This document shows, piece by piece, positions 4,708 to 8,319 of a DNA stretch of 8,319 nt. Numbering within the stretch: the stretch's first letter is position 1; each line of letters starts with the position of its first letter. A program made the position numbers and the translations under genes. A model generated the notes under the pieces. It was not told the DNA's origin, did not search any database, and saw only the letters and a program-made list of their open reading frames with translations. Source of the DNA: an uncultured Synergistaceae bacterium (GTDB lineage: Bacteria; Synergistota; Synergistia; Synergistales; Aminobacteriaceae); contig CALMZW010000352.1 of NCBI GenBank assembly GCA_937870605.1, positions 1-8,319 of the forward strand, given 5' to 3'.

Positions 4708-6465
4708 ATGACAGAGGGTATCATTCTCGGAATCTCCGGCCCCGTAGTCACGGTTCGATCAAACGCTCCCGTCAGAATGTTCGAAATCGCCTATGTCGGA
4801 AACGCTCATCTTCTTGGGGAGGTTATCCGGATCCGGAGAGACCAGGTCGACATTCAGGTCTATGAAGATACGAACGGCGTCAGAAGCGGCGAAGGGTGCG
4901 CTTTTACCGGCGAACTGCTTGCCGTCGACCTCGGTCCGGGGATACTCGGCAGTGTTCTTGACGGAATAGGACGTCCGCTGAAAAAACTTGGCGAAGACGG
5001 CATATTCATCCGTCGCGGAATCCATACCGGGTTGTTGTCTCACGTACAGGAGATGCCGTTCGTTCCTTCGGTCCGAGTCGGAGATGCGTTGCGTCCGGGC
5101 TCCTTCATAGGCTGCTCCAGAGAAGGATCGCATGTCGAGCATCGAATCATGGTTCCGCCTTTTTCGCGCGGAGGCATCGTGGAATACATTGCGCCGGAGG
5201 GACGGTACGCGCTTGATCGGACCATTTGCCGCGTGTCGGACGGCGAAGAGTATGCGCTCTCGCAGAAATGGAGAGTCCGCGTCCCGAGACCCGTTCAGGA
5301 GAGACTGCCGCTCGACCGTCCGCTCATAACCGGCCAGAGGGTTCTCGATACGCTCTTCCCGCTTGCGCTCGGCGGCGCCGCCGTTCTTCCCGGGGGATTC
5401 GGAACCGGGAAAACAGTGACGCAGCAGTCTCTCGCCAAGTGGTGCGATGCTGACATCATCGTTTATATCGGCTGCGGCGAACGTGGGAACGAAATGACGG
5501 AAGTTCTCGAAGAGTTTCCCGAACTCAGCGATCCGTGGCATGACGCGCCCCTTATGGAGCGACTCGTTTTGATTGCGAACACTTCGAACATGCCCGTGGC
5601 CGCGCGCGAAGCAAGCATATATCTCGGAATGACGATTGCAGAATATTATCGGGACATGGGATATAACGTCGCCATTATGGCGGACTCTACGTCACGCTGG
5701 GCCGAAGCGCTCCGCGAAATAGGCGGAAGGCTCGAGGAAATGCCCGGCGAAGAGGGCTATCCGGCGTATCTTGGTTCCCGCCTCGCGCAGTATTACGAAC
5801 GCGCAGGACGCGTCCGCGCACTCGGGGAACCGGATCGCTCGGGTTCCGTAACGGTTATTAACGCGGTGTCTCCCGCCGGAGGAGATTTTTCGGAACCGGT
5901 TACGCAGGCAAGCCTGCGCCTCTCCGGCGCGTTCTGGGGGCTCGACAAGCGACTGGCGCAGCAGCGGCATTTTCCGGCCATCAACTGGTCGCAGAGCTTT
6001 TCGCTGTACGAAGAGATACTTGACCCCGTCTTCTCGAAAGAGATAGGCCCCAGACGAGACGAATTGAAACAATACCTTCGCGCGATGCTCGATAACGACA
6101 GAAGGCTTGTGGAACTTGTGCAGCTCGTCGGGCGGGACGGACTTTCGGAGGAAGATAAGTGGATTCTGCTTATGGCGGAACTGATTCGCATTGTCTATTT
6201 GCAGCAGAACGCGTTTTCCGATGCCGACGCGAGCTGTTCGACACGAAAACAGTTCGAGATACTGGATATTTTGAAGAGACTTGATGATGTCGTACGAAAA
6301 CGAATCTTCGACGGAGTCGTCTTTGAAGAAATCGCCGAAATTCCTTTTCTCGGTGATCTTCTCCGAATTCGGGAATTTTCGGAAACCGATTTTGGCGCCG
6401 AGGCGTCGCGATGGTTGAACGATCAAATGAATCGCGTGTCCGGACTGGCGGTGATGCCGAAATGA
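4708..6465 (+). CDS. atpA: V-type ATP synthase catalytic subunit A
   Basis: 585 residues, the normal length. A carries the catalytic ATP sites of the A3B3 head. In order: an N-terminal beta-barrel beginning [16 protein letters not shown]; the A-specific non-homologous insert around residues 110-190 ([17 protein letters not shown] leads into it, [13 protein letters not shown] EHRIMVPPF closes it); the P-loop GGFGTGKT at 229-236 with K235; [12 protein letters not shown] with the catalytic glutamate E258; the [16 protein letters not shown] stretch; Walker B ending at D326 followed by [41 protein letters not shown]; and HFPAINW. The C-terminal part is helical. The P-loop has GG where most A subunits have GP. 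The ATG at 4708 is preceded by GAGGTGA, and homology also begins there. The last four bases overlap the start of B (ATGA), so A and B production is likely coupled for 3:3 assembly. Confidence 0.98.
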   Translation: MTEGIILGISGPVVTVRSNAPVRMFEIAYVGNAHLLGEVIRIRRDQVDIQVYEDTNGVRSGEGCAFTGELLAVDLGPGILGSVLDGIGRPLKKLGEDGIFIRRGIHTGLLSHVQEMPFVPSVRVGDALRPGSFIGCSREGSHVEHRIMVPPFSRGGIVEYIAPEGRYALDRTICRVSDGEEYALSQKWRVRVPRPVQERLPLDRPLITGQRVLDTLFPLALGGAAVLPGGFGTGKTVTQQSLAKWCDADIIVYIGCGERGNEMTEVLEEFPELSDPWHDAPLMERLVLIANTSNMPVAAREASIYLGMTIAEYYRDMGYNVAIMADSTSRWAEALREIGGRLEEMPGEEGYPAYLGSRLAQYYERAGRVRALGEPDRSGSVTVINAVSPAGGDFSEPVTQASLRLSGAFWGLDKRLAQQRHFPAINWSQSFSLYEEILDPVFSKEIGPRRDELKQYLRAMLDNDRRLVELVQLVGRDGLSEEDKWILLMAELIRIVYLQQNAFSDADASCSTRKQFEILDILKRLDDVVRKRIFDGVVFEEIAEIPFLGDLLRIREFSETDFGAEASRWLNDQMNRVSGLAVMPK

Positions 6466-7850
6466 CGCTCTCAAAAGAAGGATTCCGTTCCATTACAGGT
6501 ATGACCGGCCCTCTTGTGTTCGTATCCGGTATTTCGGACGCCGGTTACGGAGAACTCGTGACTATTGAATCCCCCGAAGGGCGCAGGCTGGGACAGGTTC
6601 TCCAGATCGATAAGGACATCACTACCGTTCAGGTTTTTGACGGAACGATGGGGCTCGATACGGGAAACTGTACGGTGTGGCTTGAGCGGGATGTGGTTCG
6701 CATGCCCCTCGGCAACGGCTTGATCGGGCGTGTCATGAACGGAAGGGGCGAGTCTCTTGACGGGGAAGCGCTTTCGTTTGTGGAGGACATCCTTCCTGTT
6801 ACCGGCATGCCGATCAATCCCTACATGCGGGAAAGTCCGAATGCATATATCGAAACGGGAATTTCTACGATCGACATGATGAATACGCTCGTGCGCGGGC
6901 AAAAACTCCCGGTCTTCTCGGGGGCCGGTTTACCTGCGAACCGCATGGCGGCGCAGATCGTCCGACAGGCTACCATTCCCGGCCGTGAAACGTCTTTTCT
7001 CGTTGTCTTCGCTGCGATGGGAATTACGAGACGCGAAGCGCAGTTCTTCATGGATATTTTCAACGAAACGGGAGCCGTCAACAACGGCGTTTTTTTTGTC
7101 AACCTCGCCAGCGACTCTGCGGTCGAGAGATTGCTGACTCCCCGAATGGCGCTCACGGCTGCGGAATATTTCGCTTTCGTCAAGGGCTATGACGTCCTTG
7201 TCATTCTTACGGACATGTTGCATTACTGCGAATCCCTCCGCGAAATCGGAGCCGCACGTGAAGAGGTTCCCGGGCGGCGGGGGTATCCCGGATACATGTA
7301 TTCGGATCTTTCCGAAATTTACGAAAGAGCCGGTTGCGTCAGGGGAAGCGTCGGCAGCGTGACGCAGATTCCGATCATCACGATGCCGGATGACGACATG
7401 ACACACCCTGTTGTCGATTTGTCCGGATACATCACAGAGGGGCAGATAGTACTCGACCGCGGCATTCACGACAGGGTCGGGTATCCGCCTGTCAATGTTC
7501 TTCCGAGTCTGAGCCGGCTCATGAACAAGGGAATCGGCCGGAAACGTACTTTTGAAAGCCACAGAGCACTGGCGGATCAGCTGTACGCATCGTATGCGAA
7601 GGCGAAGGAACTCGAAAAACTGCGGCTGATTGTCGGAGACGACGGCCTGACCGATACGGAAAAGGATTATCTTCGTTTCGGAGACGCCTTTGAACGGAAG
7701 TTCGTCAACCAGGGGGATACGCGAAGGTCGTTGGCGGAGTCGGAGCGCATTTCGTGGGAGTGCTTCCGTGAGTTGCCCCGAAAAGAACTGTATCGGCTGC
7801 CCGAGCATTATATTTCCAGATTCTGGAGGTCGGAAGGAACGCGTTCATGA
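6462..7850 (+). CDS. atpB: V-type ATP synthase subunit B (non-catalytic nucleotide-binding subunit)
   Basis: 462 residues, typical. B alternates with A in the head and completes the catalytic interface. Visible motifs: an N-terminal barrel (ITGMTGPLVFV), a degenerate P-loop SGAGLPAN at 153-160 that lacks the Walker lysine, VVFAAMGITRREAQFF, LTPRMALTAAEYFAF, the EEVPGRRGYPGYMYSDL segment, SVTQIPIITMPDDDMTHP, DLSGYITEGQIVLDR, and NVLPSLSRLMNKG in which R352 is the expected arginine finger. The C-terminus has the family pattern ending in ELPRKELYRLPEHYI. I chose ATG 6462 because it overlaps the A stop as ATGA and has GGTGA 7 bases upstream; an in-frame ATG at 6411 would add 17 residues unlike the family. 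Its stop overlaps the D start in the same ATGA manner. Confidence 0.98.
   Translation: MTLSKEGFRSITGMTGPLVFVSGISDAGYGELVTIESPEGRRLGQVLQIDKDITTVQVFDGTMGLDTGNCTVWLERDVVRMPLGNGLIGRVMNGRGESLDGEALSFVEDILPVTGMPINPYMRESPNAYIETGISTIDMMNTLVRGQKLPVFSGAGLPANRMAAQIVRQATIPGRETSFLVVFAAMGITRREAQFFMDIFNETGAVNNGVFFVNLASDSAVERLLTPRMALTAAEYFAFVKGYDVLVILTDMLHYCESLREIGAAREEVPGRRGYPGYMYSDLSEIYERAGCVRGSVGSVTQIPIITMPDDDMTHPVVDLSGYITEGQIVLDRGIHDRVGYPPVNVLPSLSRLMNKGIGRKRTFESHRALADQLYASYAKAKELEKLRLIVGDDGLTDTEKDYLRFGDAFERKFVNQGDTRRSLAESERISWECFRELPRKELYRLPEHYISRFWRSEGTRS
7832..7839 (+). promoter_or_regulatory. Shine-Dalgarno of subunit D
   Basis: GGAAGGAA inside the end of the subunit B gene lies 7 bases before ATG 7847, a good spacing. 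It supports the ATG that overlaps the B stop codon as the start of D. Confidence 0.6.
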
Positions 7851-8319
7851 CGGATTCGGCGCAACGTCCACCAACCCGGGAACAGCTTCTCGATGTGAGA
7901 AAGCGCCGCGGAACGGTTCAGTACGGCAAACAACTTCTCGAGAAGAAACGAGACGCGTTGCTTCGGACCATAGAAGAAGACAGACGCATTTTCCGTGAAA
8001 TCGCAAAGGAGTTCGCCGAAAAGACGAAACGCCTTTCCGTTTTTTATGCGCTTGTCCGGATTTATGACGGGCCTTCCATGATTCAGCTTCTTCGCGTGGA
8101 TGCTCCGCGCCTATCAGTCTCATCTGTCCGTCACTCATTGATGGGATGCCGGTATCTGCAGTTTTTCCCACAGACGAGCGATCTCGCTCCGTCCGTACGA
8201 TTCGCTTATGACCCGGCATTGACGTCTCTGTACGTCGACGATCTTCGAAATGAACTGAAGCAGGTCGACGAAATCATGTGGAAGTATGTGAATCTGAAGA
8301 CCAAACTCACGTTTCTCGA
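7847..8319 (+). CDS. atpD: V-type ATP synthase subunit D (central shaft), 3' end outside window
   Basis: The frame is open from ATG 7847 to the right edge, giving 157 residues; most family members are about 200-215, so some 50 C-terminal residues are missing. Subunit D is the long antiparallel coiled coil of the rotor shaft that reaches into the A3B3 head and binds F below. The N-terminal signature is clear: PTREQLLDVRKRRGTVQYG then KQLLEKKRDALL, equivalent to 'PTr.eLl.lk.rl..a.kGh.LLk.KrdeLm'. The middle (about residues 75-125) is the expected strand-containing segment, and helix resumes near NELKQVDEIMWKYVNLK, the start of the return helix. The ATG forms ATGA with the stop of B. The order B then D is standard in this operon. 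What follows (for example a further stalk or regulatory gene) cannot be seen. Confidence 0.95.
   Translation, partial: MTDSAQRPPTREQLLDVRKRRGTVQYGKQLLEKKRDALLRTIEEDRRIFREIAKEFAEKTKRLSVFYALVRIYDGPSMIQLLRVDAPRLSVSSVRHSLMGCRYLQFFPQTSDLAPSVRFAYDPALTSLYVDDLRNELKQVDEIMWKYVNLKTKLTFL

Noticed and set aside
4759..5541. Long minus-strand open frame (260 codons) opposite subunit A
   Set aside because: It lies wholly antisense to a highly conserved gene, its translation has no recognisable domain, and similar long antisense frames occur opposite B and I (5692-6474, 6930-7808, 918-1649). This is a codon-use shadow.
6411..6461. Upstream ATG for subunit B
   Set aside because: It would add 17 residues not seen in the family and sits within the A coding sequence; ATG 6462 forms ATGA with the A stop and has GGTGA upstream.
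1..8319. A novel defence, mobile or biosynthetic system
   Set aside because: Every coding stretch is accounted for by the CBS protein and A/V-ATPase subunits in a known order; no transposase, integrase, phage, toxin, CRISPR repeat or RNA gene signature was seen on either strand.

Overview
The window is almost entirely one tightly packed plus-strand operon for a rotary A/V-type ATPase (V-type ATP synthase), preceded by the 3' end of a CBS-domain gene. The order is CBS protein (partial), peripheral-stalk subunit H-like, I, K (c), E, C, F, A, B, D (partial). From the stalk gene onward this is the order known from the Enterococcus hirae ntp operon (FIKECGABD) and the Methanosarcina aha operon (HIKECFABD), so the machine is a recognised one and not a new system. 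GC content looks close to half by eye. Fast-evolving subunits (H, E, C, F) are divergent while A, B, K and the membrane half of I keep the family motifs. The host is probably an anaerobic bacterium; Synergistota is my guess from general knowledge, with low confidence. Nothing in the window fixes the taxon.

Layout. 1-311: C-terminal part of a CBS-domain protein, running in from the left edge. 295-669: short helical/coiled-coil stalk subunit. 666-2570: 634-aa stator membrane subunit I. 2555-2773: 72-aa single-hairpin rotor subunit K with the strongest ribosome binding site in the window. 2780-3415: stalk subunit E. 3369-4433: central-rotor cap subunit C, which needs a non-ATG start. 4437-4697: short divergent subunit F. 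4708-6465: catalytic subunit A. 6462-7850: nucleotide-binding subunit B. 7847-8319: subunit D, cut by the right edge. The largest gap between genes is 10 bases (F to A), and six of nine junctions overlap, so there is no room for ordinary internal promoters or terminators between genes. Expression is probably polycistronic with translational coupling.

How the parts work together. A and B form the hexameric head, with catalysis on A and an arginine finger from B. D and F form the central shaft, C links it to the ring of K subunits, I holds the ion half-channels against the ring, and E with the H-like protein form the peripheral stalks. In K, Gln25, Glu54 and Thr55 align with Na+ ligands of E. 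hirae NtpK, which suggests sodium coupling. The sequence cannot say whether the enzyme runs mainly as a synthase or as a pump.

Points worth a second look are the CBS gene fused by overlap to the operon, a second acidic residue (Glu50) one helical turn from the ion site of K, the TTG-started subunit C with a 47-base overlap, an unusual Walker A motif in A, a divergent F, and an 18-base perfect palindrome inside the subunit I gene. I found no RNA genes, mobile elements, CRISPR arrays or terminators.
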